Below the pieces are notes generated by a model. That model was not told the origin of the DNA, did not search any database, and saw only the letters and a program-made list of their open reading frames with translations. Shown here piece by piece: positions 29,365 through 37,309 of a stretch of DNA of 64,000 nucleotides. Source of the DNA: Ilumatobacter sp. (GTDB lineage: Bacteria; Actinomycetota; Acidimicrobiia; Acidimicrobiales; Ilumatobacteraceae); NCBI RefSeq assembly GCF_030065885.1, contig NZ_JASJCS010000005.1, forward strand, positions 18,239-82,238, written 5' to 3'. How positions within the stretch are numbered: position 1 is the first letter of the stretch; every line of letters starts with the position of its first letter. The translations under genes and the position numbers were made by a program.

Positions 29365-30086
29365 TCCTGGCGCCGTGGCACCCGCTCCCGCAACGGCACC
29401 CGCGTGCGCCGGCGCTCGGTGCGCGCCTCTCGCCGGGTCTCACGACGCTCGCGTCGGAGGTCGATCCGCGCCTGGGTCACGGGCGCGACCGCAGCCTGCC
29501 GCCAGACCTTGACGAACCGCTGGATCGCCGTGATCGAGATCAGGATCAACATCCCCCACATGATCCACACGAGTGCGCCGTCGAGCCACGGCTCGATGAA
29601 CAGGCCGACGCAGATGACGACGATGCGCTCGGCGCGTTCCATCAACCCGCCCTTCGCGTCGAGACCGAGCGATTCGGCCTTGGCGCGCTGATAGGAGATG
29701 ACCGACGACACCGCGGACACGGCGAACGGCAGCACGGCGAGCCGCGGATCCTCGGTCTCGGCGAAGTAGTACGCGATGCCGCCGAGCAGCAGCGCGTCAG
29801 TGATCCGGTCGACCGTCGAGTCGAAGAAGGCACCTCGCTGGCTCGCTGCCTCGGAGGCCTTGGCGAGGGCTCCGTCGAGGAGGTCGGGCAGCGCGGCGAG
29901 GATGACCAGCACGAGCCCGAGCCGGAGCCTGCCGGCGCCGACGGCGACAGCGGCGGCGGCCCCGACGACGAGGCCCACGACCGTCAGATGGTCGGGCGTC
30001 AGCTTGGTCTTGCGCAGGGCCGCACCGAGGGGCTTGACCGCAGCGTCGACCGGCGCCCTGAACTTGCCGTCGAACACGTCAGTCAC
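29361..30086 (-). CDS. pgsA: CDP-alcohol phosphatidyltransferase, probable phosphatidylinositol phosphate synthase
   Basis: The 241-residue membrane protein has six predicted helices and the CDP-alcohol phosphotransferase signature DLLDGALAK...RGAFFDSTVDRITD. The motif is D-x2-D-G-x2-A-R-x8-G-x3-D-x3-D; here the Arg is replaced by Lys (ALAK), a conservative but unusual change. In actinobacteria the enzyme in this locus joins CDP-diacylglycerol to inositol 1-phosphate. A basic, arginine-rich tail of about 35 residues follows the last helix. The GTG start overlaps the upstream gene by 8 bases (30079-30086), so translation is coupled. The position between a HIT gene and patA matches mycobacterial pgsA1. 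Confidence 0.88.
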   Translation of the reverse strand: MTDVFDGKFRAPVDAAVKPLGAALRKTKLTPDHLTVVGLVVGAAAAVAVGAGRLRLGLVLVILAALPDLLDGALAKASEAASQRGAFFDSTVDRITDALLLGGIAYYFAETEDPRLAVLPFAVSAVSSVISYQRAKAESLGLDAKGGLMERAERIVVICVGLFIEPWLDGALVWIMWGMLILISITAIQRFVKVWRQAAVAPVTQARIDLRRERRETRREARTERRRTRVPLRERVPRRQE

Positions 30087-30675
30087 CCGGTGGGCGTCCG
30101 GCCCACCGCTCGGGGTTGTCCTCGACGAGGTGCTGGACGACGTGGCCGTCGACCGCGTCGACGAGGACGAGCCCACGGCGCGTCGGCGGCTCGTCGGCCG
30201 AGTAGCAGAGCACCCGCCACGTCGGTCGGCTGCGGAGCCCGTGCCACACCTGCTGAGCCGACGCGTGGCCCACCGGGAAGCCGATCGCCCGCTGCGCCTC
30301 GACCAGTGCCTGCTTCTCGTCGACGCGCATGCGCCAACCCGACGAGATGTTGATCGCTCCGGCGGCCCCGAGGAGCACGGCAGCCCACGCGGTGCCACCG
30401 TTCACGAGCGCCGACGAGTCGCGGCTCGTCAGGTAGACGAGCAGGCAGATCGCCGCCAGGCCGAGGTAGATCGCGCCGGGGATCCGACGGCGGGAGTTGT
30501 CGGGGAACTGGTAGGCGCCGACGAACTCGGAGGGCACCAGGTCGTCGGGGAGCTCGTCGCGAATGTCATCGGACGATGACACGACCTCGTCGGCCGACGA
30601 GGCGCCACCGTCGGACGGCGACACGTCGTCGGACGGCGACACGTCGTCACGAGCGACGGGATCGGGAGCAGTCAT
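30079..30675 (-). CDS. Unknown membrane protein inside the PIM locus
   Basis: The 198-residue product has an acidic, Ser/Asp-rich N-terminus with a short tandem repeat (DDVSPS twice near residues 11-22), two predicted membrane helices between about residues 65 and 108, and a folded C-terminal part (SSGWRMRVDEKQALVEAQRA; WRVLCYSADEPPTRRGLVLVDAVDG). I do not recognise the family. It starts 12 bases after the HIT gene and overlaps the pgsA-like gene by 8 bases, so it is firmly part of the phosphoinositide operon. It has no counterpart at this place in the mycobacterial order thrS-HIT-pgsA1. A helper of PI phosphate synthesis is possible but unproven. Confidence 0.8.
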   Translation of the reverse strand: MTAPDPVARDDVSPSDDVSPSDGGASSADEVVSSSDDIRDELPDDLVPSEFVGAYQFPDNSRRRIPGAIYLGLAAICLLVYLTSRDSSALVNGGTAWAAVLLGAAGAINISSGWRMRVDEKQALVEAQRAIGFPVGHASAQQVWHGLRSRPTWRVLCYSADEPPTRRGLVLVDAVDGHVVQHLVEDNPERWAGRPPGD

Positions 30676-30687
30676 GACGCGGCCAGC

Positions 30688-31194
30688 CTACTGGCCCGGC
30701 CAGGCACTCCGAATCCGTTGCGCGGTGTCGTCCAGCGGTTCCGGCAGTGTCCGCGTGTTCGCGATGGCGGTCATGAAGTTCGAGTCGCCGGTCCAGCGCG
30801 GCACCACGTGCACGTGCAGGTGCTCGCTCACCGACCCGCCGGCGGGACGGCCGAGGTTCAGCCCGACGTTGACACCTTCGGGCCGATAGGTGGCCTTGAT
30901 GGCGCGCACGGCATCGGTCACGGTCGCCCACAGCTCTGTCGCCTCGTCGTGGTCGAGCTGCTCCAGGTCGCCGATCTCGCGGTACGGCAGCACGAGGAGG
31001 TGGCCGGTGCTGTACGGGTACGCGTTGAGGATCGCGAAGCAACGGTGGCCGCGGTGGACGATGTTGGCCTCGTCGTCGCTGAGTCCCGACGAGAGGATCC
31101 GGCTGAAGACGCTCCCCTGGTCCGGATCGGGCGGCGTCGGCTCGATCGAGCTGACGTAGCTCGCACGCCAGCCGTTCCAGAGGCGTTCGAGCAT
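30688..31194 (-). CDS. HIT-family hydrolase/phosphorylase
   Basis: The 168-residue protein carries the histidine-triad motif HLHVHVVPRW near its C-terminus and the upstream block FAILNAYPYSTGHLLVLPYREIGDLEQL. The family binds nucleotides; the mycobacterial homologue in the same position (Rv2613c) acts on diadenosine tetraphosphate. Its ATG overlaps the last base of the thrS stop (TGATG, 31192-31196), so it is translated from the thrS message. This thrS-HIT-pgsA-patA order is conserved in actinobacteria. Whether the HIT protein serves aminoacyl-adenylate or Ap4A clean-up is not shown by the sequence. Confidence 0.9.
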   Translation of the reverse strand: MLERLWNGWRASYVSSIEPTPPDPDQGSVFSRILSSGLSDDEANIVHRGHRCFAILNAYPYSTGHLLVLPYREIGDLEQLDHDEATELWATVTDAVRAIKATYRPEGVNVGLNLGRPAGGSVSEHLHVHVVPRWTGDSNFMTAIANTRTLPEPLDDTAQRIRSAWPGQ

Positions 31195-33176
31195 CAGGGA
31201 GCGAAGACCTGGCTGTGGGCCGCAGCGAGCTCGTCGGTGAACCGGGCGATGAAGTCGGCCACCCCGACGCCTCGCTCGACCTCTCCTCCGCGCGGGTTCA
31301 CCCCCACGGTGTCGGCCGCGACGTCGTCGTCGCCGACGACGAGGATGTAGGGCAGCTTCTCGAGCTTCGACGCGCGGATCCGCTTGCCCAGCGCGTCGCC
31401 GGCGCCGATCACGTCGACGCGCGCACCGGCGTCGGCCAGCCGCTCGGCGACCTTCTCGGCGTACTCCTCGTGGGCGGTGGCGACCGGTAGCACGCGTACC
31501 TGCAGCGGTGCCAGCCACGTGGGGAAGTTGCCCGCGTAGTGCTCGATCAGCACCCCGAAGAACCGTTCGATCGATCCGAAGAGCGCGCGGTGCAGCATGA
31601 TCGGCCGGTGCCGGTCGTTGTCGGCGCCGACGTACTCGAGATCGAAGCGCTCGGGCAGCTGGAAGTCGGCCTGGATGGTCGACAGCTGCCACGACCGCCC
31701 GATCGCGTCGCGGACGTCGATGTCGATCTTCGGGCCGTAGAACGCGGCGTCGCCCTCCTTGACGTCGTACTCGAGCCCGTGGCGCTCGAGCGCCGAGGCC
31801 AACGCCGCGGTCGCGCGCTCCCAGATCTGGTCGGACCCGACGTACTTGTCGGGATCCTTGGTCGAGAGGTTGAAGGTGAAGTCCTGGAACCCGAACGCCC
31901 GCAGCACCGACAGCACGAAGTCGAGCAGCGAGGCGATCTCGTCCGCGAGCTGGTCCTCGGTGCAGTAGATGTGGCTGTCGTCCTGCGTGAAGCCGCGGAT
32001 CCGCATCAGCCCGTGCAGCGTGCCGGCCCGCTCGTAGCGGTAGACGTTGCCGAGCTCGAACAAGCGCAGCGGCAGCTCGCGATAGCTGCGCTGCCGGCTC
32101 TTGAAGATCAGGCAGTGGATCGGACAGTTCATCGGCTTCATGTAGTAGGTGCCGTTGTCCATCTCCATCGGTGGGTACATCCCGTCGGCGTACCAGTCGA
32201 GGTGCCCGGAGGTCTCGAACACGCCCGACTTGGCGAGGTGTGGGGTGTACACGAACTCGTAGCCGCCGTGCTCGTGCCGGTCGCGGCTGTAGTCCTCCAT
32301 GAGCTTGCGCACGATGGCGCCCTTCGGGTGCCAGACGGCGAGCCCGCCACCGAGCTCGCTCGGGAAGCTGAGCAGGTCGAGCTCGGTCGCCAGCTTGCGG
32401 TGATCGCGCTTCGCGGCTTCCTCGAGCCGGTGGAGGTGCTCCGCGAGGGCCTGCTTGGACTCCCACGCGGTACCGTAGATGCGCTGCAGCATCGGGCCGT
32501 GCTCGTTGCCGCGCCAGTAGGCCCCGGCCACCTTCTGCAGCTTGAAGTGACCGAGGCGGCCGGTGGTGGGCACGTGTGGCCCGACGCACATGTCGATGAA
32601 CTCGTCGGTGTTGCGGTAGGCGCTGATGGTGCCGCCGTCGCCGACTTCGCCCGCGTCCTCGGCGTCGGCGTCGGCCGACTCGACGCGTTCGATGATCTCG
32701 ACCTTGTAGGGCTGGTCGGCGAACACGTCCTTGGCCTCGGCCATCGACATCTCGCTGCGCACGAACGGCTGGTTGGCCTTGACGATCTCGCGCATCTCGG
32801 CCTCGATCGCGACGAGGTCGTCGTCGCTGAAGGTCGCGCCGCCAGGCAGGTCGAAGTCGTAGTAGAAGCCGTTCTCGATCGCCGGACCGATCGAGAACTT
32901 CGCACCTGGAAAGAGCCTGGTGACCGCCTGCGCCATGACGTGCGCCGTCGAGTGACGGAGCACGTGACGGCCCGAATCGGTGTCACCGGTGATGATCGCC
33001 ACGGTGCCGCCGTCGGGCAGCTCACGCGTCAGGTCGGTCTCCTCGCCGTCGACGGTGGCCGCGACGGCGGCCTTCGCGAGCCGCTTGCCGATCGATGCCG
33101 CGAGATCGAGCGCCGTCGACCCCGACGGCAGCTCGCGCTCGGATCCGTCGGGGAGGGAGATGGAGATGTTCGACAT
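31194..33176 (-). CDS. thrS: Threonyl-tRNA synthetase
   Basis: The 660-residue class II synthetase contains an N-terminal TGS domain (ISISLPDGSERELPSGSTALDLA read in two parts), an editing domain with HSTAHVMAQAV, the catalytic core (GNVYRYERAGTLHGLMRIRGF; MNCPIH; FLSTK-type sheet) and a C-terminal anticodon-binding domain ending in EVERGVGVADFI. Length and domain order are standard. It charges tRNA-Thr. A -10-like TAGACT (33191-33186) lies nine bases before the ATG, so the message appears leaderless and heads the thrS-HIT-unknown-pgsA-patA operon. I saw no T-box in the short upstream region. Confidence 0.97.
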   Translation of the reverse strand: MSNISISLPDGSERELPSGSTALDLAASIGKRLAKAAVAATVDGEETDLTRELPDGGTVAIITGDTDSGRHVLRHSTAHVMAQAVTRLFPGAKFSIGPAIENGFYYDFDLPGGATFSDDDLVAIEAEMREIVKANQPFVRSEMSMAEAKDVFADQPYKVEIIERVESADADAEDAGEVGDGGTISAYRNTDEFIDMCVGPHVPTTGRLGHFKLQKVAGAYWRGNEHGPMLQRIYGTAWESKQALAEHLHRLEEAAKRDHRKLATELDLLSFPSELGGGLAVWHPKGAIVRKLMEDYSRDRHEHGGYEFVYTPHLAKSGVFETSGHLDWYADGMYPPMEMDNGTYYMKPMNCPIHCLIFKSRQRSYRELPLRLFELGNVYRYERAGTLHGLMRIRGFTQDDSHIYCTEDQLADEIASLLDFVLSVLRAFGFQDFTFNLSTKDPDKYVGSDQIWERATAALASALERHGLEYDVKEGDAAFYGPKIDIDVRDAIGRSWQLSTIQADFQLPERFDLEYVGADNDRHRPIMLHRALFGSIERFFGVLIEHYAGNFPTWLAPLQVRVLPVATAHEEYAEKVAERLADAGARVDVIGAGDALGKRIRASKLEKLPYILVVGDDDVAADTVGVNPRGGEVERGVGVADFIARFTDELAAAHSQVFAP

Positions 33177-33185
33177 GACTCGAAA

Positions 33186-33191
33186 AGTCTA
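33186..33191 (-). promoter_or_regulatory. -10-like element for the thrS/PIM operon
   Basis: TAGACT on the minus strand ends nine bases before the thrS ATG at 33176. Confidence 0.45.
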
Positions 33192-33324
33192 CGACGCCGA
33201 CCGCCGTGCCGACGCGACGTTTGTCGCTGCACGGCCGCCCCGGCTCGCAGCACGCGGCCTGGTCGCCGGCCGCTGCGGATCGAGCGGCGAGCCGGCGTCG
33301 ATGTCGGTTCACTACGGTCGACGC

Positions 33325-33711
33325 ATGCACATCCGCCCGGAGCTCGCTCTGTTCGCGTTGCTCGTCGCATCGTCGTGTGGCGGGAACGGGGCCGGTGACG
33401 CCGCTGATCTCACCGCCGAGGAGACCGACTGCCCTGCACTGGTCACGTGGTTCGACGCGCAGCAGCAGTTCCTCGACGACGTCGGCGACCGGTCCGTGGC
33501 CGAGCTCGGGGCAGGGTCCGATGCGGTGCGGAACGCCGGCGTGCGACTCGGCGCCCTGCTGCTCGAGGCCAGCCGCGAGGCCGCTGCGTTCGACTGCGAG
33601 GAGGCCCTGTCGGTCGGCGCCGAACCTCGGTGCCGGCAGATCGCACAGCTCCGTGCCGGGGGCGACGGCGGACAGCGGTTGCTGGCCGAGCTCACGGCCG
33701 AGTGCGCGTGA
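33325..33711 (+). CDS. Small secreted lipoprotein of unknown function
   Basis: The 128-residue product begins with a short basic segment and a hydrophobic signal ending LLVASSCGGNG, a good lipobox (A-S-S-C), so the mature protein would be lipid-anchored outside the membrane. The body is helical and contains four cysteines (TDCPALV, FDCEEAL, EPRCRQI, ECA at the end) that could form two disulfides. I recognise no family. TACGGT at 33313-33318, six bases before the ATG at 33325, supports the start and a leaderless transcript. It is divergent from thrS and converges on plsC with 10 bases between stops. Confidence 0.72.
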   Translation: MHIRPELALFALLVASSCGGNGAGDAADLTAEETDCPALVTWFDAQQQFLDDVGDRSVAELGAGSDAVRNAGVRLGALLLEASREAAAFDCEEALSVGAEPRCRQIAQLRAGGDGGQRLLAELTAECA

Positions 33712-33721
33712 CGCAGACGGG

Positions 33722-34480
33722 TCAGCCCGCGGCGACGAGTGCCCGGTCAGGCGCGGGGTCGTGGTGCTCGGAGACGGAGCCGACCTGGGAGTGGACGACC
33801 TCCTCGGCCTCGGATTGCCCGGCGTAGACGTTCTTGTAGATCTGGCCGGTCATCTCGCGGATCTCGAACATGACCTCGTCCATCATCGATCGCCAGGCCA
33901 GATGCTCGGGCCCGCGGCCCTCGTACCGCTCGGGCCGGATCGGGCGGCCGATCTCGATCGTGCACGAACGCCTCAGCTTCGGCATCTTCGCATCGGGCGG
34001 TTGGATCTCGTCGGTCCCGGTGATGCCGACCGGGTACACGGGGCAGCCGATCTTCATGGCGAGCCGTGCGGCTCCGGTGCGCGCCTTGTACAGGTACCCG
34101 TCACGGCTGCGGGTGCCCTCGGGGAAGATCCCGAACAGCTCGCCGCGCCGGAGGACCTGTTCGGCGGTGTCGAGGGCGGCCTGGCTCTTGCTGCCCCCGG
34201 AGCGATCGATGGGGATCATGCCCAACGCCGGGAAGAGGTACTTCGTCTTCCAGTCGTCGAGGTACTCAGCCTTGCCGACGAAGCTGATGTTGCGCGGCAG
34301 CGTCAGCATGAGGAACGCCGAGTCGAGGAAGCTGATGTGGTTCGGGCAGAGGATGGCCGGACCGTCGTCGGGGAGCCGCTCGTATCCCGACTGCTCGATC
34401 GTCCACAGCTTCGTCGCGAGAGGACGGGCCACGGCGCGGGTGCGCGACTGCAGCTTGTTGGCGCCGGCACCACTCGTCAT
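33722..34480 (-). CDS. plsC: 1-acyl-sn-glycerol-3-phosphate acyltransferase (PlsC-like)
   Basis: The 252-residue protein contains the acyltransferase motifs NHISFLD (NHx4D) and FPEGTRSRDG, with LGMIPIDRSGGSKSQAAL between them and VYPVGITGTDEI after. These motifs bind and activate the glycerol 3-phosphate moiety in phosphatidic acid synthesis at the membrane. A short C-terminal extension of about 25 residues beyond the domain contains no motif. A -10-like TACAGT (34493-34488) precedes the ATG by seven bases. Relatives in actinobacteria include several paralogues, so the exact acceptor lipid is not certain. Confidence 0.9.
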   Translation of the reverse strand: MTSGAGANKLQSRTRAVARPLATKLWTIEQSGYERLPDDGPAILCPNHISFLDSAFLMLTLPRNISFVGKAEYLDDWKTKYLFPALGMIPIDRSGGSKSQAALDTAEQVLRRGELFGIFPEGTRSRDGYLYKARTGAARLAMKIGCPVYPVGITGTDEIQPPDAKMPKLRRSCTIEIGRPIRPERYEGRGPEHLAWRSMMDEVMFEIREMTGQIYKNVYAGQSEAEEVVHSQVGSVSEHHDPAPDRALVAAG

Positions 34481-34550
34481 GGAAGCAACTGTACGGCAGG
34501 GCCGGGAGGCTGTGGGTGACGAATCATGGAAATCCGGTGAACGGCCGGTT

Positions 34551-35687
34551 TCAGGACCGATCGAGCACCACCCCGAGCAGGTCGGCCGCAGCACGCGTCG
34601 ACTCACCGCGTGCGGCCGCGGCGTCGACGGCCGCCACGGCCCCGGGCGAGTCGAGATCGTCGTCGAGCCGCTCGCGTACCTCGTCGATGAGATCGACCGG
34701 CGCTCCGTCGGCCGCTGCTCGCCACGCGGCGAGACGCTCCTGATTGCGCGCCATCAGACCGTCGTCCCACTCCCATTCCGTCCGGTAGTGGTGCTCGATC
34801 AATCCGAGGCGGATGGTCATCGGGTCCCATTCGGTTCGGAGGCGATCGACGAACACGAGGTTGCCGAGGCTCTTCGACATCTTCTCGCCGTCCATGCTGA
34901 TCAGCGCGGTGTGCATCCAGTGCTTGACGAAGGGTTCGCCGGTCGCCGCCTCGGACTGGGCGCGCTCGCACTCGTGATGCGGGAAGATCAGATCGGCGCC
35001 GCCGCCGTGCAGGTCGATGGTCGTTCCCAGCTCGCGCAGCGCCAGCGCGCTGCACTCGATGTGCCAGCCGGGCCGGCCGGGGCCCCACATCGTGTCCCAG
35101 GAGGGCTCGTCGGACTCGGAGGGATGCCAGAGCACGAAGTCGAGCGGCGAGCGCTTGTTGGGATCGTCAACCTTGCCGCCGCGCTGCCGTGCGAAGTCGA
35201 GCATCTCGGCCTCGGTGTAGTTGCTCAGGCTGCCGAACGAGTCGTACTTCGTCACGTCGAAGTAGACCGATCCGCCCGACTCGTACGCGTAGCCGCGGTC
35301 GAGCACCATGCCGATGAACCCGCGGATGTCGGCGATGGCGGACGACGCACGAGGCGTCGACGCGACGGGGAGTGCGTTGAGCGCCTCCATGTCGCGCTCG
35401 AATCGCGCCTCCTCGGCCGCCGCGAGATCGAGGTAGTGCACGCCGAGCTCGCGTGCCTTGGCGAACAGCGGGTCGTCGACGTCGGTGACGTTGCGGACGC
35501 ACAGCACGTCGTGGCCCTTGTCGATGAGGTGCCGCTTGAGCACGTCGTAGGAGATGAACGTCGCAGCGTGCCCGAGGTGCGTGGCGTCGTACGGCGTGAT
35601 CCCGCAGATGTACATGTGCACGAGCTCGCCGGCCTCGAACGGGACGACGGCGCGCCGGGCGGTGTCGTACAGGCGCAGGGTCGACAT
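34551..35687 (-). CDS. mshC: Mycothiol biosynthesis cysteine ligase MshC
   Basis: The 378-residue protein is a cysteinyl-tRNA synthetase relative with the MshC-specific N-terminal block YICGITPYDATHLGHAATF, where true CysS has CGPTVY...HIGNAR. The KMSKS loop reads DGEKMSKSLGN, and zinc ligands appear in YICGI, HIECSAL and FPHHECE. It lacks the C-terminal tRNA-binding domain of CysS. MshC joins cysteine to glucosaminyl-inositol using ATP, the penultimate step toward mycothiol, the main low-molecular-weight thiol of actinobacteria. The ATG starts 2 bases after the npdG stop, so the two form an operon. Confidence 0.94.
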   Translation of the reverse strand: MSTLRLYDTARRAVVPFEAGELVHMYICGITPYDATHLGHAATFISYDVLKRHLIDKGHDVLCVRNVTDVDDPLFAKARELGVHYLDLAAAEEARFERDMEALNALPVASTPRASSAIADIRGFIGMVLDRGYAYESGGSVYFDVTKYDSFGSLSNYTEAEMLDFARQRGGKVDDPNKRSPLDFVLWHPSESDEPSWDTMWGPGRPGWHIECSALALRELGTTIDLHGGGADLIFPHHECERAQSEAATGEPFVKHWMHTALISMDGEKMSKSLGNLVFVDRLRTEWDPMTIRLGLIEHHYRTEWEWDDGLMARNQERLAAWRAAADGAPVDLIDEVRERLDDDLDSPGAVAAVDAAAARGESTRAAADLLGVVLDRS

Positions 35688-35689
35688 GC

Positions 35690-36367
35690 TCAGGCGTCAA
35701 CCGCGAGCGGGTCGCGTTTGATTCCCGTGAGCTTGGGGGCGACGCGCGTCTTGTACCTGACGTTGAGCTGCAGGAGCACGGCGGTGAACGCCTCGATCGC
35801 CGTCGCGTTGGAGAGCTCGCCGGCGTCGAGCGGCCGGCAGCCGGGGATGTGCGCCACGATCTCGCTGATCGTTCGTACGGCCGCCGGGTCGTCGCCGCAG
35901 ATCAGGACGTCGGACTCGATCGGTTCGCCGATGTGACCGAGCTCGGTCGCCGGCAGGTGGTGGAACGCTGCGACGACGTTGCTGCCGGGCACCGCAGCCT
36001 GCACATGTGCGGTCACGCTGCCACGTGGCGGGACGAGCGGCTGGAACTCGCGGCCGACCCGCACGAGCGCGTTGGCCATGCTGACCACGATCTTGCCGCG
36101 CAGCGCATCCTCGTGGTCCTGTGCCATGGTGGCCGCCGAGTCCCACGGGGTGGCGATGACGACGATCTCGCACTCCGCCGCAGCCGCGTTGTCGCCGTAG
36201 CCGAGCAGTTCGCCGATCTCGGGATACTGCTCGACGAATGCGTCTCGACGCTCCATCGCGCGGTACTTCGAGCGCGACCCGATCATCGACGCATAGCCCA
36301 CGCTGGCCAGCCGGGCGGCCAGCGCGCTCCCAGCCGGTCCGCTGCCGCCGATCACACCGATGCGCAT
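35690..36367 (-). CDS. npdG: NADPH:F420 oxidoreductase (NpdG/Fno family)
   Basis: The 225-residue protein begins with a Rossmann motif MRIGVIGGSGPAGSALA and has the NADP 2'-phosphate-binding GSRSKYR. It continues with IVVIATPWDSAA and SVTAHVQAAVPGSNVVAAFHHL, all typical of F420-dependent NADP reductases. It interconverts NADPH and reduced F420, feeding the F420-dependent enzymes seen elsewhere in this window (Ddn-like, LLM oxidoreductase). It is the first gene of npdG-mshC, tying F420 and mycothiol redox pools together in one transcript. It is divergent from inhA, with a 17-bp palindrome between. Confidence 0.9.
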   Translation of the reverse strand: MRIGVIGGSGPAGSALAARLASVGYASMIGSRSKYRAMERRDAFVEQYPEIGELLGYGDNAAAAECEIVVIATPWDSAATMAQDHEDALRGKIVVSMANALVRVGREFQPLVPPRGSVTAHVQAAVPGSNVVAAFHHLPATELGHIGEPIESDVLICGDDPAAVRTISEIVAHIPGCRPLDAGELSNATAIEAFTAVLLQLNVRYKTRVAPKLTGIKRDPLAVDA

Positions 36368-36410
36368 GTGTCGAGCCTTGCACATCGCCCGGCGGAGGTC
36401 CGCACCCGCT

Positions 36411-36427
36411 GCCGGGACGGTCCCGGC
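36411..36427. promoter_or_regulatory. 17-bp palindrome between npdG-mshC and inhA
   Basis: GCCGGGA-CGG-TCCCGGC is a perfect 7-bp inverted repeat midway in the 124-base divergent region, 44 bases from the npdG start and 65 from inhA. It could be a shared operator; GC-rich chance symmetry cannot be excluded. Confidence 0.35.
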
Positions 36428-36477
36428 CCGGAACGACGGGGCCGGACGGGAAGGCCGCCGCACCCCGCGTGGGCGGC

Positions 36478-36483
36478 TACGTT
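36478..36483 (+). promoter_or_regulatory. -10-like element for inhA
   Basis: TACGTT ends eight bases before the ATG at 36492, matching the leaderless arrangement. Confidence 0.4.
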
Positions 36484-36491
36484 CGGCACGC

Positions 36492-37271
36492 ATGGGATTG
36501 CTCGACGGCAAGAAGATCGTCATCACCGGCGTGTTGACGGATGCATCGCTGGCGTTCGGCGTGGCGCGGATCGCGCTCGACGAAGGTGCCGACATCGTGC
36601 TCACCGGTGCCGGCCGTGCGCTCAGCCTCACGCGCCGCACCGCCCGCAAGCTCGGGCAGTCGAACGGCCAGGACATCGACGTGTTCGAGTTCGACGTCAC
36701 CGTGCCCGACCAGGTCCAGAGCGTGCACGACGCCGTCGCGTCGAAGTGGGGGCGCGTCGACGGCGTGCTGCACGCCATCGGGTTCGCGCCCGAGTCGTGC
36801 CTGGGTGACGGCTTCATGGACGCCCCCTGGGAGGACGTGGCGGTCGCGATGCACGTCTCGACCTACTCGCTCAAGACGCTGGCCGACGCCTTCGTGCCGT
36901 TGATGGATCAGGGCGGATCGATCGTCGGCCTCGACTTCGACAACCAGCAGGCGTGGCCCGCGTACAACTGGATGGGCGTCGCGAAGTCGGCACTGCAGAG
37001 CCTGTCGAGGTACCTCGCGAAAGAGCTCGGCCCTCAACAGATCCGGTGCAATCTCGTCGCAGCCGGCCCGATCAAGACGATGGCGGCGAAGTCGATCCCC
37101 GGCTTCCAGCTCTTCGAGGACACGTGGGACGGCCGGGCCCCGCTCGGCTGGGACGTCCAGAACGCCGAGCCCGTCGCCCGGGCCTGCGTGGCGCTGCTGT
37201 CGGACTGGTTCCCGGCCACGACCGGCGAGATCGTCCACGTCGACGGCGGCTACCACGCCGTCGGTGCCTGA
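36492..37271 (+). CDS. inhA: Enoyl-ACP reductase, InhA/FabI type
   Basis: The 259-residue short-chain dehydrogenase-fold enzyme starts LLDGKKIVITGVLTDASLAFG, the InhA/FabI nucleotide-binding segment, and has the catalytic Tyr/Lys pair in PAYNWMGVAKSALQSLSRYLAKELG (Tyr and Lys seven residues apart). NLVAAGPIKTMAAKSIPGF forms the substrate-binding loop. It reduces the enoyl-ACP double bond with NADH, the last step of each fatty-acid elongation cycle. Mycobacterial InhA, the isoniazid target, is ten residues longer. Here the gene is not next to fabG as in mycobacteria but stands alone, divergent from npdG-mshC. Confidence 0.93.
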   Translation: MGLLDGKKIVITGVLTDASLAFGVARIALDEGADIVLTGAGRALSLTRRTARKLGQSNGQDIDVFEFDVTVPDQVQSVHDAVASKWGRVDGVLHAIGFAPESCLGDGFMDAPWEDVAVAMHVSTYSLKTLADAFVPLMDQGGSIVGLDFDNQQAWPAYNWMGVAKSALQSLSRYLAKELGPQQIRCNLVAAGPIKTMAAKSIPGFQLFEDTWDGRAPLGWDVQNAEPVARACVALLSDWFPATTGEIVHVDGGYHAVGA

Positions 37272-37309
37272 GGCGGACGGGTACTCACACGCCACGCAAG
37301 CCGACGAGT

